Shown piece after piece: positions 23,852-32,255 of a stretch of DNA of 64,000 nucleotides. The notes beneath the pieces are model-generated. The model ran no database searches. It saw nothing but the letters and a program-made list of their open reading frames with translations, and was not told where the DNA came from. Made by a program: the position numbers and the translations under genes. The number at the start of each line of letters is the position of its first letter. Positions within the stretch are counted from its first letter, which is position 1. The stretch comes from Planctomycetota bacterium (GTDB taxonomy: Bacteria; Planctomycetota; Phycisphaerae; Phycisphaerales; UBA1924): NCBI GenBank assembly GCA_963204725.1, contig CAUJHH010000074.1, forward strand, positions 1 through 64,000, given 5' to 3'.

Positions 23852-24559
23852 ATGTCTATTCGCATGATTTCTGCTGTCGTCGTTCTCGCTGCGTCCGCTG
23901 GCGTTGCTTCGGCTGATGCGATCCAGATCGGTCCCGGCCCGTCGGGGAACTCCGGCGTCAATCCCTGGTCGAGCCGCACGTCGATCGTGTGGGACAACGG
24001 CGGCACCGACGGCTCGAACGGGTACAGCGAGGCCGAGGCCTCGGTCTTCGGCGCGTACCGCTCGACGGTCGATGACTTCACGCTGGGCGCGGCCACGAGC
24101 ATCACCGGCTTCTACGGCCAGTACATCACGTTCTCCGGCGCTCTGCCCGCCGGCAGCGCGATGAATCTGAACTTCTTCGCCGACGCGGGCGGCGCCCCCG
24201 GCGCGTACATCGCGACGGCGAGCCAGACCGGCTACAGCGAGGTGCTCTCGGGCAACAACTGGTTCGGTCGCGACGAGGTCGTGAACCACAGCACGTTCAG
24301 CCCGATCGTCCTCGGCGCCGGCACCTACTGGGTCGAGATGCAGATCGTTGGCGTTGAGAACGTCTTCCACATGGTGCACGCTGGCGTGACCGGCAGCGAG
24401 TGCTGGGTCAATTACGCCGACATCGGCACGGGCCCCGGCTCGGCGTTCTTCGGCGCCGCGGCGGACATGGCGTTCGCCCTCGAGGGTGATGTCGTTCCGG
24501 CTCCTTCGGCTCTGGCCCTCCTCGGCCTCGCCGGCTTGGCTGGTCGTCGTCGTCGGTGA
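23852..24559 (+). CDS. PEP-CTERM-like surface protein, copy 1 of tandem pair
   Basis: Exported protein of 235 residues. Signal peptide ends at GVASADA. The body is rich in Gly, Thr and aromatic residues (FTLGAATSITGFYGQYITF, GTYWVEMQIVGVE), a beta-sandwich-like pattern. It ends PAPSALALLGLAG followed by LAGRRRR: a PEP-CTERM-type sorting signal with hydrophobic helix and basic tail, processed in other bacteria by exosortase. The ATG at 23852 has AGGAGA upstream; a TTG two codons earlier is less likely. From residue ~38 it is about 85% identical to the next gene, and the similarity continues past the stop codon into the terminator. Confidence 0.85.
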   Translation: MSIRMISAVVVLAASAGVASADAIQIGPGPSGNSGVNPWSSRTSIVWDNGGTDGSNGYSEAEASVFGAYRSTVDDFTLGAATSITGFYGQYITFSGALPAGSAMNLNFFADAGGAPGAYIATASQTGYSEVLSGNNWFGRDEVVNHSTFSPIVLGAGTYWVEMQIVGVENVFHMVHAGVTGSECWVNYADIGTGPGSAFFGAAADMAFALEGDVVPAPSALALLGLAGLAGRRRR

Positions 24560-24608
24560 TCTGTCTCTGAGTCGGGGCGAGCAATCGCCATCGTCTTCAT
24601 GAATCCTG

Positions 24609-24669
24609 GAGAGCCCCTGCGTCCCCTGTCGGCGATCGAGCCGGCGGAGACGTGGGGGCCTCTCTTTTT
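24609..24669 (+). terminator. Intrinsic terminator after PEP-CTERM copy 1
   Basis: Imperfect long stem GAGAGCCCCTGCGTC / GACGTGGGGGCCTCTC followed by TTTTT, with a second short stem inside the loop. A near-identical copy follows the second PEP-CTERM gene, so the duplication unit included gene plus terminator. Confidence 0.75.
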
Positions 24670-24825
24670 GGGGCTGGCTCAAGCGGAAGGTGTGGCGGGC
24701 AAGTCGGACTTCGGGATGAAGCACGTTGCGGGCTGTTTCACTTGTTCTGAGCGTCGGCGGGCGAAGCCACAGCGAACAACGTCCGAATAACAAGCTAGTG
24801 ATTACACCTAATGTGGTTCCGCCAA

Positions 24826-24856
24826 GCCCCCCATTTACCCAAACGGGGGGCCTTTT
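24826..24856 (+). terminator. Second intrinsic terminator between the tandem PEP-CTERM genes
   Basis: Perfect seven-base stem GCCCCCC / GGGGGGC with a 12-base loop, then CTTTT. It lies 157 bases after the first terminator and 142 bases before the next start codon. No open frame worth calling lies in 24670-24825. It may end a small RNA, act in the leader of the next gene, or back up the first terminator. Confidence 0.65.
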
Positions 24857-24997
24857 AATGCGTTTGTGTGTTTTTTCGCAGTTTGGGGTGGTTACGCCTT
24901 GCCTGATTGACTAGTTTGCATTCGTTCGGATGGCTTCGGTCGCGTGTGTGGCTCGGAGTCGAAGTCTGTTCCTGTGCTTTCCAAAGGAGATTGAGAT

Positions 24998-25708
24998 ATG
25001 ACGACCATCCGCAATGCTTCGTCCGTGTTGGCTCTTGTTGCTGTTGCCGGTCTTGCGTCGGCTGACAATCTGACCCAGATCGGCCCCGGCACGCCGGTCG
25101 ACACCGACAGCCCGTGGTCCAGCCGCACGTCGATCGTGTGGGACAACGGCGGCACCGACGGCTCGAACGGCTACAGCGAGGCCGAGGCCTCGGTCTTCGG
25201 CGCTTACCGCTCGACGCTTGATGACTTCACGCTGACCGCGGCGACGAGCATCACCGGCTTCTTCGGCCAGTACATCAGTTTCTCCGGCGCTCTTCCGGCC
25301 GGTACGGGCATGAACATCTCGTTCTACGCCGACGCGGCCGGCACTCCCGGCGCGTTCATCGCGACGACGAGCTCGACGGGCTACAGCGAGGCGCTCTCGG
25401 GCAACAACTGGTTCGGTCGCGACGAGGTCGTGAACCACGCCACGTTCAGCCCGGTCGTCCTCGGAGCCGGCACCTACTGGGTCGAGATGCAGATCGTGAA
25501 CGTTGAGAACGATTTCCACATGGTTCACGCGGGCACGACGGGCAGCGAGGCGTGGGTGAACTACGCCGACATCGGCACGGGCCCCGGCTCGGTGTTCTTT
25601 GGCACCGCGGCCGACATGGCGTTCGCCCTCGAGGGTGACGTTATCCCGGCTCCTTCGGCTGTGGCCCTGCTCGGCCTGGCCGGCCTGGCTGGTCGTCGTC
25701 GTCGGTGA
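24998..25708 (+). CDS. PEP-CTERM-like surface protein, copy 2 of tandem pair
   Basis: Exported protein of 236 residues with a signal peptide ending at GLASADN and a C terminus PAPSAVALLGLAG plus LAGRRRR. It is the tandem paralogue of the preceding gene; the first ~35 residues differ while the rest, including WSSRTSIVWDNGGTDGSN, is nearly the same, also at DNA level. AAAGGAGA lies before the ATG. Its own 5' leader (24670-24997) shows no similarity to that of copy 1, so the two may be regulated differently. Confidence 0.85.
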   Translation: MTTIRNASSVLALVAVAGLASADNLTQIGPGTPVDTDSPWSSRTSIVWDNGGTDGSNGYSEAEASVFGAYRSTLDDFTLTAATSITGFFGQYISFSGALPAGTGMNISFYADAAGTPGAFIATTSSTGYSEALSGNNWFGRDEVVNHATFSPVVLGAGTYWVEMQIVNVENDFHMVHAGTTGSEAWVNYADIGTGPGSVFFGTAADMAFALEGDVIPAPSAVALLGLAGLAGRRRR

Positions 25709-25762
25709 TCTGTTTTCTGATTGATGGCGAGCAATCGCCACCGTCTTCATGAATCCTGGAGT

Positions 25763-25818
25763 GCCCCCGCGTCCCCTGTCGGCGATCGAGCCGGCGGAGA
25801 CGTGGGGGCCTCTCTTTT
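25763..25818 (+). terminator. Intrinsic terminator after PEP-CTERM copy 2
   Basis: Stem GCCCCCGCGTC / GACGTGGGGGC (one G-T pair) followed by CTCTCTTTT. Duplicate of the terminator at 24609-24669. The MBL-fold gene converges and ends at 25826. Confidence 0.8.
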
Positions 25819-25825
25819 GGCTGGC

Positions 25826-26836
25826 TCAAGCGGGAGGTGTGGCGGGCAGGTCGGGTCTGGTCATGACCACGATCTCGCCGAGGGCGGCATTCAAGACGCG
25901 GGGGGCGTCCTCGCCCGCGATCGCGAGCAGGCGATTGACGGGCTCGTCGAGGGGCTCATCGGAGAGTTCGAAGGTGGAGTGGTGGATAGGGAGGAGATAG
26001 CGGGCCCCGAGGGCGAGGTACATCCGCCAGACCTGCTCGGGGGTGGCGTGCATGTGTTCCCAGGGGTCGTACGCGCCGATGCCGAAGCAGGCGACATCGA
26101 CGGGGCCGGTGCGAGTCTGTGCATCGGCAAAGGCGTTGGTGAACGCGGTGTCGCCGGCGAGGAGGATGGAGCCCTCGGTGTGGCGCAGGGCGTAAGCGAG
26201 CGAGGGGCGATGGCGATCGACGACCATGCGCGCGCCCCAGTGGCGGGGCTGGATGGCGTCGATGGTGAGCCCCTCGTGGACATAGGTCGCGTCGCTGGCG
26301 AGCTCGATCACGGTGCGAAAGCCCCGGGGGATAAGGCGTGAGCACCGGGCAGGGACGATCACCGTGGTGCGATCGGAGGCGATGGATTCGAGGGTGGGGC
26401 GGTCGAGGTGGTCGAAGTGGGCGTGGGTGAGGAGCAGGAGATCGATCCCGACAAGTGAGGCGGGTGTGATCGGTGCCGGGGTGCGCCGGGAGAGACCCCA
26501 CGTGCGGCCGAAGACGCGCGGCCCGATCCGATGGGAGAGGACGGGGTCAACGGCGACGGTGAGTTTGCCGAGGGTGGCGACAACCGAGGCGTGCCCGAGC
26601 CAGATGATGGCCATGCCGTGGGGGGCGAGCTCGGTGAGGAGGTCGCGGACCTCGGTGCCGGCATGGGTTGAGCCGGCACTTGTGAGGAGGCCACGACGGA
26701 GAAAGGACGCCAGCAACTCGGGGGGGTAGCGCCGGAGCCCGGAGCGAATCGCCCGGGTGGATCTGCGGAGGGGGCCGAGCGCGGGCGTGTCGCTGGTATC
26801 GGGGTTTCGATCGGGTTGTGGTACGAATCGAGCCAT
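25826..26836 (-). CDS. Metallo-beta-lactamase-fold hydrolase (NAPE-PLD/UlaG-like)
   Basis: Cytoplasmic metal-dependent hydrolase of 336 residues. IIWLGHASVVATLGKLTVAVDPVLSHR opens the fold; LLLTHAHFDHLD is the H-x-H-x-D-H metal motif; ILLAGDTAFTN supplies the bridging Asp; PIHHSTFELSDE the last His. This layout, with a long insert before the HxHxDH motif and ARMVVDRHRPSLAYAL, matches the family of N-acyl-phosphatidylethanolamine phospholipase D-like and L-ascorbate-6-phosphate lactonase-like proteins. The ATG at 26836 is a choice by homology; the frame is open further. It diverges from the PEP-CTERM gene at 26939, with about 100 bases between the starts. Substrate not predictable. Confidence 0.85.
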   Translation of the reverse strand: MARFVPQPDRNPDTSDTPALGPLRRSTRAIRSGLRRYPPELLASFLRRGLLTSAGSTHAGTEVRDLLTELAPHGMAIIWLGHASVVATLGKLTVAVDPVLSHRIGPRVFGRTWGLSRRTPAPITPASLVGIDLLLLTHAHFDHLDRPTLESIASDRTTVIVPARCSRLIPRGFRTVIELASDATYVHEGLTIDAIQPRHWGARMVVDRHRPSLAYALRHTEGSILLAGDTAFTNAFADAQTRTGPVDVACFGIGAYDPWEHMHATPEQVWRMYLALGARYLLPIHHSTFELSDEPLDEPVNRLLAIAGEDAPRVLNAALGEIVVMTRPDLPATPPA

Positions 26837-26938
26837 AGGGGTAATGTGGGGCGATTGTCGGAGAGATCCGGGAAACGGCTGGTCTTTTGCCGAGGGGACG
26901 GTAGTTTCCACATTGTTGGGGCGTGGGTGAGGTGTGAG

Positions 26939-27634
26939 ATGAAGAAGTTTGGATTGGGACGATCGCTCATTGGTGCGGGCGTGGCTGCGGGCTTCCTGGC
27001 GAGCGGGAGCGCGGCTGGGGACGCGCTGCTGATCGGGCCTCGGCCGTATCGGCAGGCGTCGGACTCGCCGTTCTGGGAGTTGAAAGGCCTGATGCTCGAC
27101 ACGCTCGAGGATGGTCAGTTGAATCTGGCGGGGGTTGTGCCGCACGGCGGGGCCGTGCTCGGGCCGTCATCGAACACGGATTCGGTGGATGCGGATGATG
27201 GCCTGGTGGATGGGGACGGGCGGGGTGGTCACTCGTGGTGGATCTCTGCGCAGTTTCTCGAGATTCGTTTTGATGAGGCGACGCTCGGGCAGTTCCCGAC
27301 GCGTGTGGGCCTCTGCTGGACGGATGGGCGCGACGTGGTGACGTTCGAGGCGTACGGGCCGGACGGGGAGCTTCTGGGCACGGTCACGGGCGATCATCCG
27401 GATGGAGTTTCGGGTGGCGGAACGGATGAGGATCGGTTCTACGGGGTGCGATACGCCGGGGGCGTTTCGCGGATCGTGGTGAGGAACTCCGGACCGTGGG
27501 CGGGGATCGAGGTCGATCACATCCAGTACGTCCTGCCAGCACCGGGCAGCGGGCTCGTGCTCGCGGGGGTCGGGGCGATTGGTCGTCGTCGGCGCCGGAG
27601 GGGTCTGGCGGGCGCTGGGTCCGGGGCACGATAG
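26939..27634 (+). CDS. PEP-CTERM-like secreted protein
   Basis: Exported protein of 231 residues. Signal peptide MKKFGLGRSLIGAGVAAGFL to SGSAAGDA. An acidic middle (DSVDADDGLVDGDG) precedes EIRFDEATLGQFPTRVG, resembling a lectin-like or F5/8-like fold. The C terminus LPAPGSGLVLAGVGAIG plus a run of arginines is a PEP-CTERM-type sorting signal. The ATG at 26939 has GAGGTG upstream. It precedes the cardiolipin synthase gene with a ten-base gap, so they are likely co-transcribed. Confidence 0.75.
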   Translation: MKKFGLGRSLIGAGVAAGFLASGSAAGDALLIGPRPYRQASDSPFWELKGLMLDTLEDGQLNLAGVVPHGGAVLGPSSNTDSVDADDGLVDGDGRGGHSWWISAQFLEIRFDEATLGQFPTRVGLCWTDGRDVVTFEAYGPDGELLGTVTGDHPDGVSGGGTDEDRFYGVRYAGGVSRIVVRNSGPWAGIEVDHIQYVLPAPGSGLVLAGVGAIGRRRRRRGLAGAGSGAR

Positions 27635-27644
27635 ACTCGGTGCG

Positions 27645-29102
27645 GTGATTTCCGACACGCTGACGCTGATCTCGCTGCTGCTGCCGCTCGCGCACTGGAC
27701 GCTGGTGATCGGGCTGTCGCTGCGGGTGCTGTCGAAGCGTCGGCCGCCGGGCGTATCGATCGGGTGGCTCCTGGTGCTGGTGGGGATTCCGTTTGTGGGG
27801 TGCGGGTTGTATCTGTTCTTCGGCGAGCCGTGGCTCGGCGCGGGACGGATGAAGCGAGCGCGTTCGGCCGAGCGTCCGATCGAGCGTCTGATGAAGCGTG
27901 TGGAGCGGAGCGCGGGGGCGGACCTGCACGAGGTGCCGGAGGCGGTGGAGCAGGTGGCGCGGGTCGGGCTTGCGACGGACGCGATGCCGCTGGTGGGTGG
28001 GAACGACGTTGGGATCCTGGACGGCGCGGACGAGGTCTTCCCGGCGATGCTGAGGGACATCGAGGGCGCGACGCGGATGCTGGACTTGCTGTACTTCATC
28101 TGGCAGCCGCGCGGGCGGGTACTGGAGTTGGAGGCGGCATTGGTGCGTGCGGCGGGGCGGGGGGTGAGGTGCCGCGTGCTGGTTGATGCGACGGGCGGGC
28201 GTGCGTTCTTCGCGTCAAGTTCACCCCGGACCATGCGAGAGGCGGGGATCGAGGTGGCGATGGCGTTGCCGGTGAAGTGGCTGCGGGCGCACTTTTCGCG
28301 GATCGATCTTCGGAACCACCGGAAGCTGTTGATCGTGGACGAGGAGATCGCGTACACCGGCAGTCTGAACATGGCCGATCCGAAGCTCTTCAAGGTCGGC
28401 GCGGGCGTTGGTGAGTGGGTGGATGTGATGGCGCGGGTGCGCGGGCCGGGCGTTGCGGCGTTGTCGGCGGTCTTTGAGTGCGACTGGATGGTGGAGACCG
28501 GGCGGACGAACGCGGAGGACATCGCGATCGAGCCGATCTCCGGTCACGAGGGGGATGTGGAGTTGCAGGTGGTGCCGTCGGGGCCCCACGCCCACCAGCA
28601 GACGATCCATCGGATGTTGATCCAGGGTGTGCACGAGGCGCGGAAGGAACTGGTGCTCACGACGCCTTACTTCACGCCCGACGAGGCGATGATGGCGGCG
28701 CTGGTGACGGCGGCGCAGCGCGGCGTCGATGTCACGCTGATCGTGCCGGAGCGGGTGGACAGCAAGCTGGTCGCGTTGGCGTCGAGCGCGTACTACCAGG
28801 ATCTCCTGGACGTGGGCGTGCGGATCAGGTTGTATCGCGGCGGGCTGCTGCACGCCAAGACGGTGACGATCGACGGTACGATCGCGATGCTGGGAACGGT
28901 GAACATGGATCGGCGGAGCTTCGGGATCAACTTCGAGCTCTCGCTTTTCGTGTACGACCGCGCCGTGTGCAAGCGGCTGCGCGAGGTGCAGGCGCGATAC
29001 ATGGCGGACAGCAAGTCGCTGACCGAATCGGGATGGGAGCGGAGGCCGCGGGGCATGCGGCTGCTCGAGCACGCGGTTCAGCTGCTCTCGCCTCTGCTCT
29101 GA
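27645..29102 (+). CDS. cls: Cardiolipin synthase (phospholipase D family)
   Basis: Membrane enzyme of 485 residues that condenses two phosphatidylglycerol molecules. Two N-terminal membrane helices (LTLISLLLPLAHWTLVIGLS and GWLLVLVGIPFVGCGLYLFF) precede two phospholipase D domains with HKD motifs: NHRKLLIVDEEIAYTGSLN and HAKTVTIDGTIAMLGTVNMD. The C terminus FQLLSPLL-like end is usual for Cls. The GTG at 27645 is preferred; an ATG-like start at 27579 would overlap the upstream gene by 56 bases. It converges with the sulfotransferase gene, 13 bases between stops. Confidence 0.92.
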   Translation: MISDTLTLISLLLPLAHWTLVIGLSLRVLSKRRPPGVSIGWLLVLVGIPFVGCGLYLFFGEPWLGAGRMKRARSAERPIERLMKRVERSAGADLHEVPEAVEQVARVGLATDAMPLVGGNDVGILDGADEVFPAMLRDIEGATRMLDLLYFIWQPRGRVLELEAALVRAAGRGVRCRVLVDATGGRAFFASSSPRTMREAGIEVAMALPVKWLRAHFSRIDLRNHRKLLIVDEEIAYTGSLNMADPKLFKVGAGVGEWVDVMARVRGPGVAALSAVFECDWMVETGRTNAEDIAIEPISGHEGDVELQVVPSGPHAHQQTIHRMLIQGVHEARKELVLTTPYFTPDEAMMAALVTAAQRGVDVTLIVPERVDSKLVALASSAYYQDLLDVGVRIRLYRGGLLHAKTVTIDGTIAMLGTVNMDRRSFGINFELSLFVYDRAVCKRLREVQARYMADSKSLTESGWERRPRGMRLLEHAVQLLSPLL

Positions 29103-29115
29103 TGGAGGTGGTGGC

Positions 29116-30105
29116 TTACCAGTCCATGTCGCGTTCGTAGCCGAAGTCGATGAGGAACTGGCCGGCGATGTCCTTGAACGCGCCGCGGACGTCGGGTGTG
29201 AAGTGATTGACCCAATCGCCGGCGACGCCCTTGCGCACGAACTGGCCCTCGTTCTGCTGGCCCCGGTCGCGTCCGCCGGACATTTTCTTGAAGCTGAAGC
29301 GATCGACGAGCTCCGCGATGGAGTTGCCCTCGCGCGGGAGGTCGAAGAGCGTGGCAACGTCGGCCATGCAGCCGACGCCGTCGGCGAGCATCTGCTCGTA
29401 GCGGATGACGAGGGATCGCTCGGGGTCGCGGTTGTCGTGCCAGGAGCGGACCCAGTCGGCGTACGCGCCGAGCGTCCGCAGGGCGAAGGTGAGGAGACCC
29501 GCCGGGACGTCCTTGCCGGCGTAGTGCGGGTACTCCGGGTGCCAGGGTGTGTTGCGGACATAGAAGAAGTTGGAGACCGCGACGTCGCGCAGATCGCGGA
29601 AGAGCACGACGTGGCGGACATCGGCCTTGCGGAGGACCTCGACGTTGTGCTTCGAGCCGTGGACGTGCATCTTGCTGAGCACGAGCATCTCGTCGAAGCG
29701 TGAGAACATGTCGGCGGGGAGGTCGAAGTCGTGCGAGCCGCCGGTGGCGAGCTCGTGAGCGGCGACCTCTGGGATCAGGACCTCGTGGAAGCCGGGGAAC
29801 GAGGCGATCATTTTCTCAAGCCAGGTTGTGCCGCTCTTGGGGAGCCCGGCGACGAAGAGGATGCGCTGGGAGTAGTCGGCTCCGTGCTCGCGGTAACCGC
29901 GGCGGCAGGCGTTGAGCTGCGAGCGATAGCGGTGTCCGACGGCGGCGCGCTTGGCGAGGCGAGCGAGGGAGGGGGGGAGGAACTGGCGGGTGAGATTCTC
30001 GAGTGTCGCGGTGGGGTTGGTGCGAAGACCCTTTGGAGCGGCCAGGAGCGTGTCGACCCTTGAGGGCTTGGTGGGAGTTGCGGGGCTTGTGTTGGTCGGG
30101 GGCAT
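29116..30105 (-). CDS. PAPS-dependent sulfotransferase
   Basis: Sulfotransferase-fold protein of 329 residues. FVAGLPKSGTTWLEKMIASFPGF is the 5'-phosphosulfate loop (P-K-S-G-T-T-W), and VVLFRDLRDVAVSNFFYVRN is the 3'-phosphate-binding segment with Arg and Ser. GDWVNHFTPD near the C terminus corresponds to the GxxGxWK-like nucleotide loop of this family. It would transfer sulfate from PAPS to an acceptor not evident from sequence; planctomycetes often carry many sulfotransferase and sulfatase genes. Monocistronic on the minus strand. Confidence 0.88.
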   Translation of the reverse strand: MPPTNTSPATPTKPSRVDTLLAAPKGLRTNPTATLENLTRQFLPPSLARLAKRAAVGHRYRSQLNACRRGYREHGADYSQRILFVAGLPKSGTTWLEKMIASFPGFHEVLIPEVAAHELATGGSHDFDLPADMFSRFDEMLVLSKMHVHGSKHNVEVLRKADVRHVVLFRDLRDVAVSNFFYVRNTPWHPEYPHYAGKDVPAGLLTFALRTLGAYADWVRSWHDNRDPERSLVIRYEQMLADGVGCMADVATLFDLPREGNSIAELVDRFSFKKMSGGRDRGQQNEGQFVRKGVAGDWVNHFTPDVRGAFKDIAGQFLIDFGYERDMDW

Positions 30106-30459
30106 GTCGCCAGATCCTATTGAACCCGCGACTGGTCGGGCGCATCCCGCCGGGTCCGCACGAGATTATCGAGCCGATGCCATCGGTCGGTTTCCATCGG
30201 CTGGGAGCGTGTGCGGCATGTGGCCGGGCGCGTGGGGCGGGGGCCTGGTGGTCGGATGGAGCGGTTGATGCGGGTTGCGCGGGGCAGGGTTCCGAGCGGA
30301 GGGCGTGGCCGCTCGCGTTCGGCGAAGAACGCGAAGGATTCCTGCCGGAGACCAAGGGGTCCGGACGGGGGCTGCGTGAGTGGGTGTGGAGGCACGCTCA
30401 CGCGAGCGGCCGGGTCATCAGAACACAACTCGCCACACACCCCACGGGAGGTCCTCATC
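30106..30459. other. Gene-free region with hairpins
   Basis: Upstream region shared by the divergent sulfotransferase and beta-helix genes. It holds a perfect 8-base-pair hairpin AGCCGATG/CATCGGCT (30172-30202), a GCGTGAG/CTCACGC hairpin near 30373-30405, and one GCGAAGAACGCGAAGGA element (30322-30338) of the dispersed family found in the lys operon. No promoter is convincing. Confidence 0.4.
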
Positions 30460-31608
30460 ATGGATCGCAAGATGTCTGTTCGCGCATTGGTTGTTCTCGC
30501 CTCGCTCACAGCGACGGCGCAGGTCGCTTTGGCCGGTCCGATGACGCCGCCCCCGGGCGTGCCGGCATCGACGATGAAGTCGCTGGCGGAGGTCGAGCCG
30601 CGGATCGCGATCAACGCCGAGAACACGCCGGGGGACGCGGACAGCGTCTTCAGGATCTCTCAGCCGGGCAGCTACTACCTGACGGGAGAGGTTCTGGACA
30701 CTGCGGGCAAGGCGGGGATTGAGATCGCGGCGACCAATGTGACGCTGGATCTTTCGGGGCTGATCGTGAAGGGCGTTGCCGGCTCGCTCTCGGGCGTGCG
30801 CATCCTCGGCTCGAACGTGGAGGTCCGCAACGGCACCGTCTCGAATTGGACTGGCGATGGGATCGCCATGGAGAGCGGGAACTACTCGATCGTCCGGAAC
30901 GTCCGGGCGAACGCGAACGGCGGGGTCGGCGTGCTGCTCGGCGCGTATTGCTCCGTGTTCGATTCGGAGTGCAACAGCAACGGATCGCACGGGATTCGCC
31001 TGTACTCGCTCGGCGTCGCGAGCGGCTGCCACGCGGTCTACAACGGCGGCCACGGCATCTTTGTGGCGAACTCGGCGAACAAGGTCGCCGACTGCGTGAC
31101 GACATACAACGATCTCGACGGGATCCGAGCCGACTATCAGACGACGATCACGGGGTGCATGTCGGGGTACAACAAGCAGAACGGGTACTCGCTCGGCTAC
31201 TCGATGATCTCGGATTCGATGGCGACGAGCAACACCCTGGACGGCTTCAAGCTGGATAACGGCACGATGGCGACGTCGTGCAACGCGGTCGCGAACGGCC
31301 AGAGCGGTTTCTGGCTGCTCAAGTGGAGCTCGGTGATCGAGTCCTCGGCCGCCGCGAACGGAGGCGCAACCGACGCCGGGTTCTATGTGGGAGGAGCGGG
31401 CGCGAGGGTCGTCTCCTGCCACGCGGCGGGGAATGCGCGCGGGTTCTATGTGGCTTCGAACATCAACGCGTTCCTCGCGATGAACACGGCATCGGGCAAC
31501 ACGTCCGCTCAGTTTGTGATCAACGCCGGCAACGATACCGGCGCGGTCATCGCGAACCCGGGAACGGGCTTCACCTCGACCAATCCGTTCGCGAACATCG
31601 CGCCGTGA
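30460..31608 (+). CDS. Secreted right-handed beta-helix protein
   Basis: Exported protein of 382 residues. Signal peptide ends at VALAGP. A conserved N-terminal module follows (TPPPGVPASTMKSLAEVEPR, then GSYYLTGEV). The rest is a right-handed parallel beta-helix: ITNV-type rungs about 22 residues apart, such as NVTLDLSGLIVKG, NVEVRNGTVSNWTGDGI and GHGIFVANSANKVADC, resembling pectate-lyase-like or periplasmic copper-binding NosD folds. No catalytic residues are recognised. GGGAGG precedes the ATG at 30460. The same architecture and N-terminal module occur in the gene at 62862-63986, a paralogue. Probably a cell-surface or polysaccharide-interacting protein. Confidence 0.82.
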   Translation: MDRKMSVRALVVLASLTATAQVALAGPMTPPPGVPASTMKSLAEVEPRIAINAENTPGDADSVFRISQPGSYYLTGEVLDTAGKAGIEIAATNVTLDLSGLIVKGVAGSLSGVRILGSNVEVRNGTVSNWTGDGIAMESGNYSIVRNVRANANGGVGVLLGAYCSVFDSECNSNGSHGIRLYSLGVASGCHAVYNGGHGIFVANSANKVADCVTTYNDLDGIRADYQTTITGCMSGYNKQNGYSLGYSMISDSMATSNTLDGFKLDNGTMATSCNAVANGQSGFWLLKWSSVIESSAAANGGATDAGFYVGGAGARVVSCHAAGNARGFYVASNINAFLAMNTASGNTSAQFVINAGNDTGAVIANPGTGFTSTNPFANIAP

Positions 31609-31641
31609 GCGCCGTGATCGAGATCCTGTGATATGAACTCC

Positions 31642-31675
31642 CAACGCCCTCCGACCTTCGGAGGGCGTTGTTGCG
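31642..31675 (+). terminator. Intrinsic terminator after the beta-helix gene
   Basis: Perfect stem CAACGCCCTCCG / CGGAGGGCGTTG with a four-base loop, followed by TTGCG. Strong hairpin, weak T-run, 33 bases after the stop codon. Confidence 0.75.
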
Positions 31676-31878
31676 TCTCGGTGGCGCGGGGATGGGCTCG
31701 ACGGATCCCTCCGCGAACATCGTCTATTGAGCAGCAACGCTCCTTCGAGGTCCACGCATCACGCACGGCTCCTGTGACCAAGTCTCGGAAGTCGTGCGTT
31801 CCAGGGCTCTGCCTACACCAGCCCCGGGCGGGATGGCCGGGCTTGGGACGGGGTTCCGCCACGAGCATGCCTCCCTAC
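31676..31878. other. Gene-free stretch between terminator and tRNA terminator
   Basis: About 200 bases with no coding signal on either strand. It contains several short palindromes (CCCCGGGCGGG, GGATGGCCGGGC) but nothing recognised as an RNA family. Confidence 0.4.
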
Positions 31879-31879
31879 G

Positions 31880-31913
31880 ACAACGCCCGGACCTTGCGGC
31901 CCGGGCGTTTCTT
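31880..31913 (-). terminator. Hairpin downstream of tRNA-Ala
   Basis: AACGCCCGG ... CCGGGCGTT symmetrical stem eight bases past the 3' end of the tRNA. Because it is symmetrical it could also stop plus-strand transcription, where TTTCTTT follows it; on the tRNA strand the T-run is poor. Confidence 0.6.
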
Positions 31914-31920
31914 TGTCGAG

Positions 31921-31993
31921 TGGAGGCGAAGAGACTCGAACTCTCGACCTCTTCCATGCCATGGAAGCGCTCTACCAACTGAGCTACGCCCCC
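31921..31993 (-). tRNA. tRNA-Ala (anticodon GGC)
   Basis: Complete cloverleaf of 73 bases. Acceptor GGGGGCG pairs with CGCCTCC (one G-T). The D arm reads TAGCTCAGTTGGTAGAGC. The anticodon stem CTTCC/GGAAG encloses ATGGCAT, giving anticodon GGC, which reads GCC (Ala). The T arm is GAGAGTTCGAGTCTC. The discriminator is A and CCA is not encoded, since CTCG follows. GCC is a favoured Ala codon in this GC-rich region. Confidence 0.95.
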
Positions 31994-32255
31994 GACAACG
32001 GGCAGAACCCGATCGCAGACTCGGATCGGCAAGTGCCAGCCCGAGCGTGAGGGGAATGGTACGGACGGGGCGGGACGGGTCAAGGTTGGGGGGAGAGATG
32101 GGGGGCGGTTCACGCACTTTGGGCCCGGTCGGTATCCGGGACCGAGAATCCGTCGGGGGTCAAACCAGTACAATCTGGGTCCCGATTTGGTCTGTGTGAG
32201 GCCGCGGCCCCTGGCCGGGCGACGCCCGGAACAGATCGGCATGGAGATCTTGATC

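Noticed and set aside
31676-31878. Possible 4.5S or 6S RNA next to the tRNA
   Set aside because: Conserved SRP loop and 6S bubble sequences are missing.
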